DNA from: WHSW01 sp963769945 | GTDB lineage: Bacteria; Actinomycetota; Thermoleophilia; Solirubrobacterales; 70-9 | Assembly (NCBI GenBank): GCA_963769945.1 | Contig: CAVYOA010000014.1 | Coordinates: 1 to 64,000, forward strand | DNA length: 64,000 bases | Direction of reading: 5' to 3' | Part shown: in pieces, positions 36,745-46,237 of the stretch | Layout of the letters: every line of letters starts with the position of its first letter | Position numbering within the stretch: position 1 is the first letter of the stretch | The notes under the pieces: generated by a model | Told to the model about the DNA's origin: nothing | What the model saw: only the letters and a program-made list of their open reading frames with translations | Databases searched by the model: none | Program-made: the position numbers and the translations under genes

Positions 36745-37572
36745 TCACCTGCCCTCGAAGCGGGCCTCGCGCCCCTCGAAGAATGCGCTGACGCCTTCGT
36801 GCAGATCCTCGGTTGCCATCGAGTTGGCGATTCCGTGGCGCTCGATCTGGAGATGGTCGGCAAGCGTGTTGTCGAGGCTCTGCGCCACGAGCAGCTTCGC
36901 CATGCGCACGTAGTACGGCGCTTTCGTCGCCAGCTTCTCTGCCTTGGCGCGCGCCTGCGCGGCTAGCTCCTCCGGGGCGACGACCTTGGCGACGATCCCG
37001 AGCTCCAATGCCTGCTCCGCGCTGATCAGAGGGTCGTTGAGCAGCAGCTCCACCGCCTTGGCCGGGCCAACGACGCGCGGCAGGAAGTAGGTCATGCCAC
37101 CGTCGGGCGAGGCACCGATGCGCCCGTATGCGCAGACAAAGGAAGCGTCGCTGGAGGCGATGCGGGTATCGCACATCAGCGCCAGCGAGAATCCTGCGCC
37201 GGCGGCGACGCCATTGACGGCGCCGATCACCGGATAAGGAATGCGGCGGAAATCGACGATCGCCTGGTGCAGGACGTCGGCGCCGCGGCGGACGCTCGCG
37301 GGCAGGTCGGTGTCGGGATCGTCGAGGCCGGCGTTGAACCAGTTGACGTCACCGCCAGCCGAGAAGCCGCGGCCGTTGCCGGTGACGATCAGCGCCCGCA
37401 GCGCCGCCTGGTCGGCCAGCCAGCCCGCGGCGAGCACGAGCTCGCCGATCATCTCCGGGCTCATGGCGTTGAGCGCCTCGGGGCGATCGAGCGTCATCGT
37501 GCCAATCTCGCCGTCGATCTCGATCGAGATCGTCGCGAGGTCGGGAGGCGCGGTTGCTGTTTCGGGGCTCAT
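36745..37572 (-). CDS. Enoyl-CoA hydratase/isomerase family protein
   Basis: 275-residue crotonase-fold enzyme. The oxyanion-hole segments are TGNGRGFSAGGDVNWF and NGVAAGAGFSLALMCDTRIAS, followed by ASPDGGMTYFLPRVVG. The residue at the first catalytic Glu position of classical hydratases is not obviously conserved, while the later Asp-rich site (SPDGG) is, so an isomerase or other crotonase activity is possible. It diverges from uvrC with 62 bases between. Confidence 0.85.
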   Translation of the reverse strand: MSPETATAPPDLATISIEIDGEIGTMTLDRPEALNAMSPEMIGELVLAAGWLADQAALRALIVTGNGRGFSAGGDVNWFNAGLDDPDTDLPASVRRGADVLHQAIVDFRRIPYPVIGAVNGVAAGAGFSLALMCDTRIASSDASFVCAYGRIGASPDGGMTYFLPRVVGPAKAVELLLNDPLISAEQALELGIVAKVVAPEELAAQARAKAEKLATKAPYYVRMAKLLVAQSLDNTLADHLQIERHGIANSMATEDLHEGVSAFFEGREARFEGR

Positions 37573-37621
37573 TGCGCGAGATTCTCCTCTGCAGGCTGGC
37601 GGAAGCGGGGACCGCGAACCC

Positions 37622-37627
37622 TAACCT
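37622..37627 (+). promoter_or_regulatory. Putative -10 element (TAACCT) for uvrC
   Basis: TAACCT ends seven bases before GTG 37635. Confidence 0.45.
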
Positions 37628-37634
37628 CTGTCGG

Positions 37635-39593
37635 GTGAGCGAGAACGGCAAAGATCACTCAACCAGCCTCACCGAGCAGCGTCGCACTCTTCCCGATCAA
37701 CCTGGCGTCTATCTGTTCAAGGACGCTCGCAGCAAGGTGATCTACGTCGGCAAGGCGCTCTCGATTCGCAAGCGAGTCGGCGGCCATTTCGCCGGCAAGT
37801 CGTCGCGCGGCGGCGCCGAGATGACCGCTCAGGTTGCCTCGATCGACTTCATCGTCACCGAGACCGAGGCCGAGGCGCTGCTGGCCGAGCAGTCGTTCAT
37901 CAAGCGCCACCGGCCGAAATTCAACATCCGTCTGCGCGACGACAAGTCCTATCCCTACATCGCGATCAGCCTCGACGAGGAGTTCCCGCGCGTTTACTTC
38001 ACGCGCGAGCGCCACCGCTCGCAGCGGATCTATTTCGGTCCTTACTCCTCGGCCAAACGAGTGCGCGAGACGCTCGACCTGCTTGGCAGGCTGTTTCAGT
38101 ACCGCACCTGTGACGGGCCTGAACCGGGGCGCCGTTCGGGCGTTCCGTGCCTCGACTACTACATCAAGCGCTGTGCCGCGCCTTGCGTCGGCTACGTCGA
38201 TCGCGAGGAGTACCGGCGCGGCATCGACGCGATCATCGATTTCCTCTCCGGCCGTTATCGCGATGTCGAGCGCGATCTCGAGCGCAAGATGGCGACGGCG
38301 GCCGAGACCGAGCAGTTCGAGCGCGCCGCCGTTTTTCGCGACCGGCTGGAGTCGGTGCGCTCGCTAATGGAGCGCCGCAGCGTCGCGGGAGACACGATGG
38401 AAAGCGCCGATCTGATTGCCGTCGCGGTCGAAGGTGCCGAAGCCAACGCCCAGGTCTTTCAGGTCCGCGACGGCATCCTCGCCGAGCGCCACGGCTTCTA
38501 TCTCGCAAACGAGGGCGAGCGTGGCGAAGCCGAGGTGACCGAGGAGTTCGTCGCCCAGTACTACTCCGCCGCTCCGCTGGTACCACGGCTCGTGGTTCTC
38601 GGGCCCGAGCTCGAGGAGCGCGCACCGGTACTTGCCGAGGCGCTGTCGGTTCGCCGTGAGGGTCCGGTCGAGGTCCGCATCGCCGAGCGCGGCTCGAAGC
38701 GCCGGCTGCGTGAGCTTGCGGCCCGCAACGCCTCGCTGGCGCTGGCTCAGGACCGGCTGCGCCAGGAGCGCCGGCGAGCCCAGCGAGCCGACGCGCTCTC
38801 GGCGCTGCAAGACGCGCTGACTCTGGAAACGCTGCCGATGCGCATCGAGGGTTTCGACATCTCGAACATCGGCGGCGAGCACACGGTCGCCTCGATGGTC
38901 GTGTTCCAGGGCGGCGCTCCCCGCAAGTCGGACTATCGGCGCTTCAAGATCCGAGGCGACTTCAGAAAGCGCACGGGCCGCGGCTCCTCCACCGCCCCCG
39001 ACACCCCCGGAGGCGAAGCCGAGGAGGTGGCGGGATTTGCTCGGGGCCCGGATGATTTCGCCTCGATGGAGGAGGTGCTCGGGCGCCGAGTCGCGCAGCT
39101 GCTCGAGCAGTCCGATCGCTCGCCACACGACGGTGGCCGCGACGAAAGCTTCGCCTCGGTGCCCGACCTGATCGTGATCGACGGCGGCAAAGGTCAGCTT
39201 TCGGCAGGGATGCGGGCTCTGGCGCCGCTGGTCGAGCGCGGCACGGCGGTCATCGGGCTCGCAAAGCGCCTCGAGGAGGTCTTCGTGCCGGGGCGCTCCG
39301 ATCCGCTGCACGTCGCCGAGGACTCAGAGGCGCTGCGCCTATTGCAGCGGGTCCGCGACGAGGCCCATCGCTTCGCACTGGACCACCATCGCCAGCGCCG
39401 CGGCAAGTCGATGACGGCTTCGTTGCTGGATGAGCTGCGCGGGGTCGGGCCGAAGCGAAAGCGGGCGTTGCTCGATCACTTCGGCTCCCCCGACAAGCTG
39501 GTTGTCGCCACTCGCGAGGAGATTGAGGCGGTCCCGGGCATTCCCGGCAAGCTCGCCCGCGACATCCATCGCCAGCTCAACAAAGCTGGCTAA
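37635..39593 (+). CDS. uvrC: UvrABC excinuclease subunit C
   Basis: Makes both incisions in nucleotide-excision repair. The 652 residues contain the GIY-YIG nuclease (LPDQPGVYLFKDARSKVIYVGKA), the Cys-rich cluster (RTCDGPEPGRRSGVPCLDYYIKRCAAPC), the UVR motif that binds UvrB (ETEQFERAAVFRDRLESV), the RNase H-like endonuclease (IEGFDISNIGGEHTVASMVVF, DLIVIDGGKGQL, HRFALDHHR) and two C-terminal helix-hairpin-helix motifs (LRGVGPKRKRALLDHFGS). The frame is open upstream; GTG is chosen by the -10 element. Confidence 0.96.
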   Translation: MSENGKDHSTSLTEQRRTLPDQPGVYLFKDARSKVIYVGKALSIRKRVGGHFAGKSSRGGAEMTAQVASIDFIVTETEAEALLAEQSFIKRHRPKFNIRLRDDKSYPYIAISLDEEFPRVYFTRERHRSQRIYFGPYSSAKRVRETLDLLGRLFQYRTCDGPEPGRRSGVPCLDYYIKRCAAPCVGYVDREEYRRGIDAIIDFLSGRYRDVERDLERKMATAAETEQFERAAVFRDRLESVRSLMERRSVAGDTMESADLIAVAVEGAEANAQVFQVRDGILAERHGFYLANEGERGEAEVTEEFVAQYYSAAPLVPRLVVLGPELEERAPVLAEALSVRREGPVEVRIAERGSKRRLRELAARNASLALAQDRLRQERRRAQRADALSALQDALTLETLPMRIEGFDISNIGGEHTVASMVVFQGGAPRKSDYRRFKIRGDFRKRTGRGSSTAPDTPGGEAEEVAGFARGPDDFASMEEVLGRRVAQLLEQSDRSPHDGGRDESFASVPDLIVIDGGKGQLSAGMRALAPLVERGTAVIGLAKRLEEVFVPGRSDPLHVAEDSEALRLLQRVRDEAHRFALDHHRQRRGKSMTASLLDELRGVGPKRKRALLDHFGSPDKLVVATREEIEAVPGIPGKLARDIHRQLNKAG

Positions 39594-39609
39594 GCCTTCG
39601 GCCTCTGGG

Positions 39610-40794
39610 TCATGCCTCCGGCAGGGCGACATATGTCTTGATCAGTGCCTTGACGCCGCGCGCCGAGCTCAGCACCGACTCGTAGGTCTCGTGCATCTGG
39701 GCGGCCTGATGGTCGAGGGTGAAGTTCTCGAGCACCCGCTCGCGCGCCGCCGCTCCCATCGCCTTACGCGCTCGCAACGGCTGCTCGGCGAGCGCAGCGA
39801 TCGCATCGGCGAGCGCGCGAGGATCATCACCGTCGATCAGGATTCCGCACCCGTTCGCGAGTTGCTCGACGATTCCATCGACGCGGGTGCCGATCACCGG
39901 CAGGCCGCTTGCCATCGCCTCGAGCATTGACAGCGGGAACGGATCCGAGCGCGAGGGCAGCACGAACGCATCCCAGGCGCGCAGGCGTTCGAAGACGTCG
40001 GCGGCGCCGTCGTGGCGAATGCCCGACTCGGAAGCGCGTGCGAGCACGGTCTCGGCCCAGCGGCGGTCGAGCAGGTCCGACGGCGGTCCGACCATCTCGA
40101 AGCGATAGTCGCGACTGGACCCGTTACGGCTTAAAAGCAGCTGAGCTGCCTCGACGAAGAGATCGCTGCCCTTGCGCTGGGAGACGACGGCGACGGTCCC
40201 CACCGTGAACGGGCGCGGTCGCCGGCGCAGGCTCACCGCTTGCGCCGGCACCGGAGACGCTTCGTGGACGATCCGCGGCAGCCGCCGAGCGTGGGCCAGC
40301 CTCTCAGCGCATGGGCCCGAGACGGCGACGATCTCGTCGAGGTATCTCCAGGCCACCCGGCGCAGCATGCGCCCGCGAGGATCGAGCGGCAGCATCTCAT
40401 GAGAATGAAGCAGCGCCGGCACCCCGAACCGCCTCGCAACGAGAGCTTCGGCGAGGGTCAGGATCGAGTTCGCATGAACCAGCGTCGGCCGCCGGCTCTC
40501 GAGGAAGTCGCGGTAGGTGCGCAGGTAGTCCGGAGTGCTCAGCACCCGGCGTGGCGCCCCCGGCGGCAGGCGCCAGGCACGGAAGCTGTACTCGATGCTT
40601 CGCGGCGCCCCGTCGACGTCCCAGCCTCGCCCGGCGAGATCGTCGTGGAGCTCGCTTGGCTTCGGCACCCAGAAGCTGAACTCCCAGCCGAGCCGCTCGA
40701 GCAGGGGAACTAGGCGCACGATCGAGCGAGTAGCGCCGCCGAGGACGGCCTCGTGAAAGGCGACGACGACGCGCGGGCTCGTGGGCAGGCTCAC
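39610..40794 (-). CDS. Glycosyltransferase family 4 protein
   Basis: 394-residue GT-B enzyme. The N-terminal acceptor domain begins PRVVVAFHEAVLGGATRSIVRLVPLL; the donor-binding half has TVGTVAVVSQRKGSDLFVEAAQLL, DAFVLPSRSDPFPLSMLEAMASGLPVIGT and an acidic E(x7)E-type site. The frame is open far upstream, but GTG 40794 (VSLPTSPRVVV) matches the usual start. It is isolated on the minus strand between uvrC and an ABC exporter. Sugar and acceptor are unknown. Confidence 0.83.
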   Translation of the reverse strand: MSLPTSPRVVVAFHEAVLGGATRSIVRLVPLLERLGWEFSFWVPKPSELHDDLAGRGWDVDGAPRSIEYSFRAWRLPPGAPRRVLSTPDYLRTYRDFLESRRPTLVHANSILTLAEALVARRFGVPALLHSHEMLPLDPRGRMLRRVAWRYLDEIVAVSGPCAERLAHARRLPRIVHEASPVPAQAVSLRRRPRPFTVGTVAVVSQRKGSDLFVEAAQLLLSRNGSSRDYRFEMVGPPSDLLDRRWAETVLARASESGIRHDGAADVFERLRAWDAFVLPSRSDPFPLSMLEAMASGLPVIGTRVDGIVEQLANGCGILIDGDDPRALADAIAALAEQPLRARKAMGAAARERVLENFTLDHQAAQMHETYESVLSSARGVKALIKTYVALPEA

Positions 40795-40846
40795 TGAGAC
40801 ACCACGATGCCACGCTAACGCCACGAGGGCGTCAAAGGGCCAGGCA

Positions 40847-40852
40847 TACAAT
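40847..40852 (+). promoter_or_regulatory. Putative -10 element (TACAAT) for ABC transporter operon
   Basis: TACAAT ends six bases before ATG 40859. Confidence 0.5.
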
Positions 40853-40858
40853 CGCCCG

Positions 40859-41776
40859 ATGCCCACACCGGTGATCTCCATTTCCGACCTGCGCAAGTCC
40901 TACGGCGATTTCGAGGCTGTGCGCGGCATCGATCTGGAGATCGAGGAGGGCGAGATCTTTGCCTTCCTCGGGCCCAACGGCGCCGGCAAGACGACCACCG
41001 CTGAGATCCTCGAGGGCTATCGCGAGCCGACTGCCGGGGAGGTCAGAGTTCTCGGAGTCGATCCGTCAAAGCCCACCCGCGAGTGGCGCGAGCGGATCGG
41101 CGTCGTCCTCCAGCAGTGCCGGATGGCCCCGGAGCTCACCGTCAGCGAAACGCTTGAGCTCTTCGCCGGTTACTACCAAGCCCCAAGAGCCGTGACGGAG
41201 ACGATCTCGCTCGTCGGCCTCGAGCACACGGCCGGGGTGCGCGCGGGCAAGCTTTCGGGCGGCCAGCTGCGCCGCCTCGATGTCGGCGTCGCCCTGATCG
41301 GCGACCCCGACGTCCTCTTTCTCGATGAGCCCACCACGGGCTTCGACCCTTCCGCCCGCCGCCAGGCGTGGGATGTGATCGAGAACCTCAAGCGGCTCGG
41401 CAAAACCGTTTTTCTCACCACCCACTACATGGACGAGGCGCAGCGGCTCGCCGATCGCGTCGCGATCATCTCCGCGGGGCGCATCGTCGCCGAAGGCCGT
41501 CCGGCCGAGCTCGGTGATCGCGAGGGTCGGCCGGCGCAGATTCGCTTTCGCCTGCCGGCTGGGGCCGGCGCAGCCGGATTGCCGCCTGGGATCGAGGCCG
41601 GGAACGTCGACGGTGAGCTCGAGCTGACGACCACCACGCCGGTCGAGGCACTTCACCGGCTCACCGGCTGGGCGCTCGAGCACTCGGTCGAGCTCGAGGC
41701 GCTGGAGGTCAAGCAGCCCAGCCTCGAGGACATCTATCTCGAGCTCACGGGCGAGGCGCCGGAGGACGATCGATGA
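40859..41776 (+). CDS. ABC-2 type transporter ATP-binding protein
   Basis: 305 residues. Walker A GPNGAGKTT, Q-loop VLQQCRMAP, signature LSGGQLRRLDV, Walker B DVLFLDEPTTGFDP and the H-loop TTHYMDEAQ are present. The C-terminal 80 residues (PAQIRFRLPAG through PSLEDIYLELTG) form the extra domain of the DrrA/CcmA-like drug and lipid exporter group. The permease ATG overlaps its stop (ATGA). Confidence 0.94.
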   Translation: MPTPVISISDLRKSYGDFEAVRGIDLEIEEGEIFAFLGPNGAGKTTTAEILEGYREPTAGEVRVLGVDPSKPTREWRERIGVVLQQCRMAPELTVSETLELFAGYYQAPRAVTETISLVGLEHTAGVRAGKLSGGQLRRLDVGVALIGDPDVLFLDEPTTGFDPSARRQAWDVIENLKRLGKTVFLTTHYMDEAQRLADRVAIISAGRIVAEGRPAELGDREGRPAQIRFRLPAGAGAAGLPPGIEAGNVDGELELTTTTPVEALHRLTGWALEHSVELEALEVKQPSLEDIYLELTGEAPEDDR

Positions 41777-42549
41777 GCCCGGTCGCGCTCGCGGCCCACC
41801 AGTTTCGCTACGACCAGAAGACGTTCTGGCGCAACCCCGCCTCGGTCTTCTTCACCGTCGCGCTGCCGTTGCTGTTCCTGATCATCTTCTCGACGATCTT
41901 CGGCAACGACACGATCGACGAGCTCGGCGGGATCAAGACGACCACCTATTACGTGCCGGCGATCATCACCCTCGCCGTCGTCTCGGCGACGATGCAGAGC
42001 CTGGCGATCTCGCTGACGATCGACCGAGAGTTCGGGATCCTCAAGCGCGGACGCGGCACGCCGTTGCCGAACTGGGTCTTCTTCGCCGGGCGAGTTGGGA
42101 ACTCGATCGTCGTCTCGGTCCTCTTGCTTGTCGTGGTGACGCTCGTCGGCAAGGTCCTCTACGGCGTCGAGATCCCGCCGCTGGAGCGACTGCCGGCGAT
42201 CCTGGTCACGCTCATCGTGGGAGCGGCGGCGTTCTGCTGTCTCGGGGTTGCCTTGTCTGCGGCAATTCCGTCTGAAGACGCCGCGGCACCGATCTCGAAC
42301 GTCGCGGTGCTGCCGCTGTACTTTCTCTCTGGCGTCTTCATCCCCGCGAGCGAGATCCCCGACGGGGTGCTCCAGGTCGCCGACTTCTTTCCAATTCGCC
42401 ACTTCTTCGAAGCCTTCTTTGCCGCCTTCGACCCGACCACTCAAGGCGCCGGATTCGAATGGGGGCACCTGGCGATCGTCGCCGTCTGGGGCCTGGCCGG
42501 GCTGGCGCTGGCGATCCGCTTCTTTCGCTGGACGCCTCGCCATTCGTAA
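41773..42549 (+). CDS. ABC-2 type transporter permease
   Basis: 258 residues with six membrane helices; the DrrB-like layout includes a cytoplasmic N-terminal helix (LAAHQFRYDQKTFWRNPASVFF), the EFGILKRGRGTPLPNW loop and FLSGVFIPASEIPDGVLQ. It partners the ATPase just upstream. The next gene is a glycosyltransferase that begins immediately after the stop, so the transporter may move a glycosylated lipid or polymer. The substrate cannot be read from sequence. Confidence 0.92.
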   Translation: MSPVALAAHQFRYDQKTFWRNPASVFFTVALPLLFLIIFSTIFGNDTIDELGGIKTTTYYVPAIITLAVVSATMQSLAISLTIDREFGILKRGRGTPLPNWVFFAGRVGNSIVVSVLLLVVVTLVGKVLYGVEIPPLERLPAILVTLIVGAAAFCCLGVALSAAIPSEDAAAPISNVAVLPLYFLSGVFIPASEIPDGVLQVADFFPIRHFFEAFFAAFDPTTQGAGFEWGHLAIVAVWGLAGLALAIRFFRWTPRHS

Positions 42550-43614
42550 GTGACGCGGATCGTCGCCGGCTCCCAGTACGCGGCCTGGCTCGCCGACCGG
42601 GTGGAGCTCGAGCAGCTCGACGCGTCGCTGCGGCGGCTTCGCTTCGGGCTCTCAGCGCTCGCCGATCACCGCGGCGCCCTCGGGGGATTGTTTCGTGGCC
42701 TGCTGATGACGTACCGCGGTAAAAAGGCGGCGGCGCTCGTTGTCTGCGACCACCACCCGGGCACGGCAACGGTGCTCTTCTGCGAAGCCTGGCTTCGCCG
42801 CCGCCGCCGCGTTGTCTTGCTCGAGCTGCTGCGGGGGCCGCAGCCGCGACGTGCATGGGCCCGGGCCCTGTACGGCGCCTGGTCGGCGCTCGTGCGGCGG
42901 CCAGCCCTGCGCAGGGCGGTATCGGTCGCGCACGTCATGTCCCGGGCCGAGATCGAGCGCTACAGCGAGCTCTATGGCCTCGCGCAGGAGCGGATCGTGT
43001 TCGTGCCCTGGCCGTGGCGACAGTTTCACGAGCCGCGGGTGCTCGAGCCGCGAAGCGCCGCCGAGGTCGGCGAAGCGACCGTGCTTTCGTCCGGGCGCGC
43101 CTACTGCGATTGGCCGACGCTGTTTGCGGCGGCGCGAGGCCGTGAGTGGAGGCTGACGGTGGCTTGCTCGGCCAGCGATGCCGCCGAGGTCACCCGGCTG
43201 AGCGCAGGCGAGCGGGTCATCGTCCACACCGAGCTGTCGCTCCCAGCCCATGCGGCGCTGCTGCGGCGCGCCGCCGTCTACGTGATCTCGATCCGCGACG
43301 ATTGGGTCAGCGCCGGCCAGGTCCGCCTCATGCACGCCGTGCAGGCGGGCGTGCCGGTCGTTGCGACGCGCTGCGCGCAGCTGCACGACTACTGCATCGA
43401 CGGGGAGACAGCGCTGCTGGTCGATGCGGGCGATCACCGCGCGATGACACAAGCGGTCGAGCGGATCCTCGCCGAGCCTGAGTTGGCGGAGTCGTTACGC
43501 CAGGGCGCCTGGCGACATTCAGCCAACTGGGTGCGCGACGACTACCTCGATTCGATCGTGCAACTGGTCAACCGAGCCGTCGACGAGCCGGGCCGGGTAA
43601 GTTTTCGGCCGTGA
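42550..43614 (+). CDS. Glycosyltransferase, GT-B fold
   Basis: 354 residues. The N-terminal half has no strong family motif; the C-terminal half shows VLSSGRAYCDWPTLFAAA, VYVISIRDDWVSAGQVRLMHAVQAGVPVVATRCAQLHDYCIDGETALLVDAGD, a retaining GT4-like donor site. The GTG start is next to the permease stop, so the three genes form an operon. The next gene overlaps its stop. Confidence 0.75.
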   Translation: MTRIVAGSQYAAWLADRVELEQLDASLRRLRFGLSALADHRGALGGLFRGLLMTYRGKKAAALVVCDHHPGTATVLFCEAWLRRRRRVVLLELLRGPQPRRAWARALYGAWSALVRRPALRRAVSVAHVMSRAEIERYSELYGLAQERIVFVPWPWRQFHEPRVLEPRSAAEVGEATVLSSGRAYCDWPTLFAAARGREWRLTVACSASDAAEVTRLSAGERVIVHTELSLPAHAALLRRAAVYVISIRDDWVSAGQVRLMHAVQAGVPVVATRCAQLHDYCIDGETALLVDAGDHRAMTQAVERILAEPELAESLRQGAWRHSANWVRDDYLDSIVQLVNRAVDEPGRVSFRP

Positions 43615-43970
43615 TCCATCACGTTTCCCTCGATGTCAGCGATCTCGAGCGCAGCGGGCGCTTCTATGACTCCGTGCTTGGCTCGCTCGGCTGGCGACGC
43701 CAGACCGACGACTCGCTGGCGATCTCATGGGGAATCGTTCGCCCGATCTTCTTCGCCGCCAAACGCAACGGCGTCAAGGCATCGGCTGGCCATGTCTGTT
43801 TCTCGGCTAGCGGGATCTCAGCCGTGAAGGCGTCGTGGGAGGGCGGGGTGGCCGCCGGCGGAACCGACGACGGAGCGCCGGGACCACGCCCTGAGTACGG
43901 TGGCAGCTACTACTCGGCGTATCTGCTCGACCCCGATGGGCATCGGGTCGAGATCGCCGTCGAGAGCTGA
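43611..43970 (+). CDS. VOC family (glyoxalase/dioxygenase-like) protein
   Basis: 119 residues with one complete beta-alpha-beta-beta-beta pair: IHHVSLDVSDLERSGRFYDSVLGSLGW at the start and YYSAYLLDPDGHRVEIAVES at the end, the metal-binding positions of the fold being His3 and the final Glu. It overlaps the glycosyltransferase stop (GTGA), although TAAGTT (43598-43603) also ends seven bases upstream. Substrate unknown. Confidence 0.85.
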   Translation: MIHHVSLDVSDLERSGRFYDSVLGSLGWRRQTDDSLAISWGIVRPIFFAAKRNGVKASAGHVCFSASGISAVKASWEGGVAAGGTDDGAPGPRPEYGGSYYSAYLLDPDGHRVEIAVES

Positions 43971-44000
43971 CGCGAAGATCATTTCGGACGGAGGAATCGG

Positions 44001-45005
44001 ATGGCGAGCGTAAAGGTGGGAATCAACGGCTTCGGGCGCATCGGGCGCAACCTTTTTCGTGCCGCCTATGAGTCGGAGACCGAGCTCGAGTTCGTCGCCG
44101 TCAACGATCTCACCGATGCCGCGACCCTCGCCCACCTGCTCAAGTACGACTCGATCCTCGGCCGCTTCCCCGGCAAGGTCGAAGCAAGCGACGGCGCCGT
44201 AGTAGTAGACGGCAACGAGATCAAGGTCCTCTCCGAGCGTGATCCCGCCGATCTTCCATGGGGCGATCTCGGCGCCGACGTTGTGATCGAGTCGACCGGT
44301 TTCTTCACCAAGCGCGACGACGCCGCCAAGCATCTCGCCGCAGGGGCAAAGAAGGTGATCATCTCGGCGCCTGCCACCGACCCCGACGTCACGGTCGCGC
44401 TCGGCGTCAACTTCGAGTCCGACTACGACGTCGACAGCCACCACATCATCTCCAACGCCTCTTGCACCACCAACTGCCTCGCGCCAGTGGCCAAGGTGAT
44501 TCACGACACAGTCGGCATCGAGCGTGGGTTGATGACGACGATTCACGCCTACACCGCCGACCAGCGACTTCAGGACATGCCCCACTCGGACCTGCGCCGG
44601 GCACGCGCGGCGGCGCTCAACCTGATCCCGACATCGACCGGGGCGGCCAAGGCCGTAGGTCTCGTCCTGCCCGAACTCAACGGCAAGCTCAACGGCATTG
44701 CCGTCCGTGCCCCGGTGGCGACCGGCTCAGTCGTCGACCTCACCTGCATGGTCGCCAGGGAGACCTCGATCGACGAGATCAACAAGGCGATGAAGGACGC
44801 GGCGGCTGGACCGCTCAGCGGCATCCTCCTTTATTCAGAGGACCCGCTGGTTTCGACCGACATCGTCAAGGACCCGCACTCTTCGGTGTTCGACTCAGAG
44901 CAGACGATGGTGATGGAGGGTGACTTCATCAAGGTGGTCTCCTGGTACGACAACGAGTGGGGTTACTCGAACCGAGTCGTCGAGCTCGCCGCACAGGTGC
45001 TTTGA
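44001..45005 (+). CDS. gapA: Glyceraldehyde-3-phosphate dehydrogenase
   Basis: Glycolytic NAD-dependent enzyme, 334 residues. NGFGRIGRNLFRA starts the Rossmann fold; the catalytic Cys is in SNASCTTNCLAP; VVSWYDNEWGYSNRVVEL is the typical C-terminus. It is the first gene of the glycolytic operon and, unlike many neighbours, has a proper ribosome site (GGAGG 43990-43994, six bases before ATG). Confidence 0.97.
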   Translation: MASVKVGINGFGRIGRNLFRAAYESETELEFVAVNDLTDAATLAHLLKYDSILGRFPGKVEASDGAVVVDGNEIKVLSERDPADLPWGDLGADVVIESTGFFTKRDDAAKHLAAGAKKVIISAPATDPDVTVALGVNFESDYDVDSHHIISNASCTTNCLAPVAKVIHDTVGIERGLMTTIHAYTADQRLQDMPHSDLRRARAAALNLIPTSTGAAKAVGLVLPELNGKLNGIAVRAPVATGSVVDLTCMVARETSIDEINKAMKDAAAGPLSGILLYSEDPLVSTDIVKDPHSSVFDSEQTMVMEGDFIKVVSWYDNEWGYSNRVVELAAQVL

Positions 45006-46237
45006 CCCGGAGCGCCAGCGCCCAGCCCAGCGAGCGCGGAGCGTTCGGCAAGGCGAGCGTTCGCGACGCTGACGTCGCCGGCAAGACGGTGCTTGTGCGC
45101 GTGGATTTCAACATCCCGCTGCGTGACGGCGAGGACGGCCGCGAGATCGCCGACGACACTCGAATCCGCGCCGCCTTGCCGACCGTGGAACTGCTGCGCG
45201 AGGCGGGCGCGAGCCTCGTGCTCGTCTCTCATCTCGGTAGGCCCGACGGCGAAGTCGACCCGGAGCTCTCGATGGCGCCGGCGACGGCGAGGCTCAGCGA
45301 GCTGATCGGCGCTGAAGTCGCGCAGGCCCCAGCCGTTGTCGGTGCGGAGGTCGAGTCGCTGGTAGGCGAGCTTGGCGACGGCGAGGTCCTGGTGCTCGAG
45401 AACAGTCGCTTCGAGGCAGGCGAGACCGAGAACGACCCGCAACTCGCGCGGGCGTTGGCGGGGCTGGCAGATGTCTACGTCAACGACGCCTTCGGCGCCG
45501 CCCACCGCGCTCACGCCACCACAGAGGGCGTCGCCCGCGAGCTGCCGGGGTACGCGGGGCTGCTGCTCGAGCGCGAGGTGCGTGAGTTGACTGCGGTGCG
45601 AGACGACCCCCAGCGCCCGCTTGCCGTCGTCCTCGGCGGTGCCAAGGTCTCGGACAAGATCGGCGTCATCGAGCACTTTCTTGAGACCGCTGAGCGCATC
45701 CTTATCGGCGGCGCCATGTGCTTCAGCTTCTTTCGCGCACAAGGCTTCGGCACCGGCGACTCGCTGGTCGAAGACGGCGGCGTCGAGCTGGCAGAGCGCG
45801 TGCTCGAGCTCGCCGCCGAATCGGAGTGCGAGCTGTGGCAGCCGAGCGACCTTGTTCTCGGCGACTCGTTCAGCGCTGATGCCAAACGCCAGGAGTTCGA
45901 CGGAACCGCTTGCCCCGACGGCTGGATGGGCCTCGACATCGGTCCGATCACGGCGAAGGAGTATGCCGGCGCGATCCGTGAGGCCGGCACCGTCTTCTGG
46001 AATGGCCCGATGGGCGCCTTCGAGCTCGAGCCGTTCGCCGACGGGACGCGAATCGTCGCCGAGGCTGTCGCCGAAGCACGAGGCTTCACGGTCGTGGGTG
46101 GCGGTGACTCGGCCGCGGCGATGGCCTCCTTCGGGCTCGCCGATAGCGTCGACTGGCTCTCGACCGGCGGCGGTGCTGCGCTCGAGCTGATGGAGGGCAA
46201 GCAGCTGCCCGGAGTGCAGGCGCTGCGAGATGCCTAA
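45002..46237 (+). CDS. pgk: Phosphoglycerate kinase
   Basis: 411 residues. VLVRVDFNIPLRDG, LVSHLGRPDGE, VYVNDAFGAAHRAHAT, AVVLGGAKVSDKIGVI and VVGGGDSAAAM mark substrate, hinge and nucleotide sites. The TTG at 45002 overlaps the gapA stop (TTGA) and gives an N-terminal extension of about 18 residues; an internal start closer to ASVRDADVAGKTV cannot be excluded because none of the nearer codons has a better ribosome site. Confidence 0.95.
   Translation: MTRSASAQPSERGAFGKASVRDADVAGKTVLVRVDFNIPLRDGEDGREIADDTRIRAALPTVELLREAGASLVLVSHLGRPDGEVDPELSMAPATARLSELIGAEVAQAPAVVGAEVESLVGELGDGEVLVLENSRFEAGETENDPQLARALAGLADVYVNDAFGAAHRAHATTEGVARELPGYAGLLLEREVRELTAVRDDPQRPLAVVLGGAKVSDKIGVIEHFLETAERILIGGAMCFSFFRAQGFGTGDSLVEDGGVELAERVLELAAESECELWQPSDLVLGDSFSADAKRQEFDGTACPDGWMGLDIGPITAKEYAGAIREAGTVFWNGPMGAFELEPFADGTRIVAEAVAEARGFTVVGGGDSAAAMASFGLADSVDWLSTGGGAALELMEGKQLPGVQALRDA

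Noticed and set aside
40780..40896. Longer N-terminus for the glycosyltransferase at 39610-40794
   Set aside because: The added residues would cross the divergent ABC promoter and start codon and have no homology.
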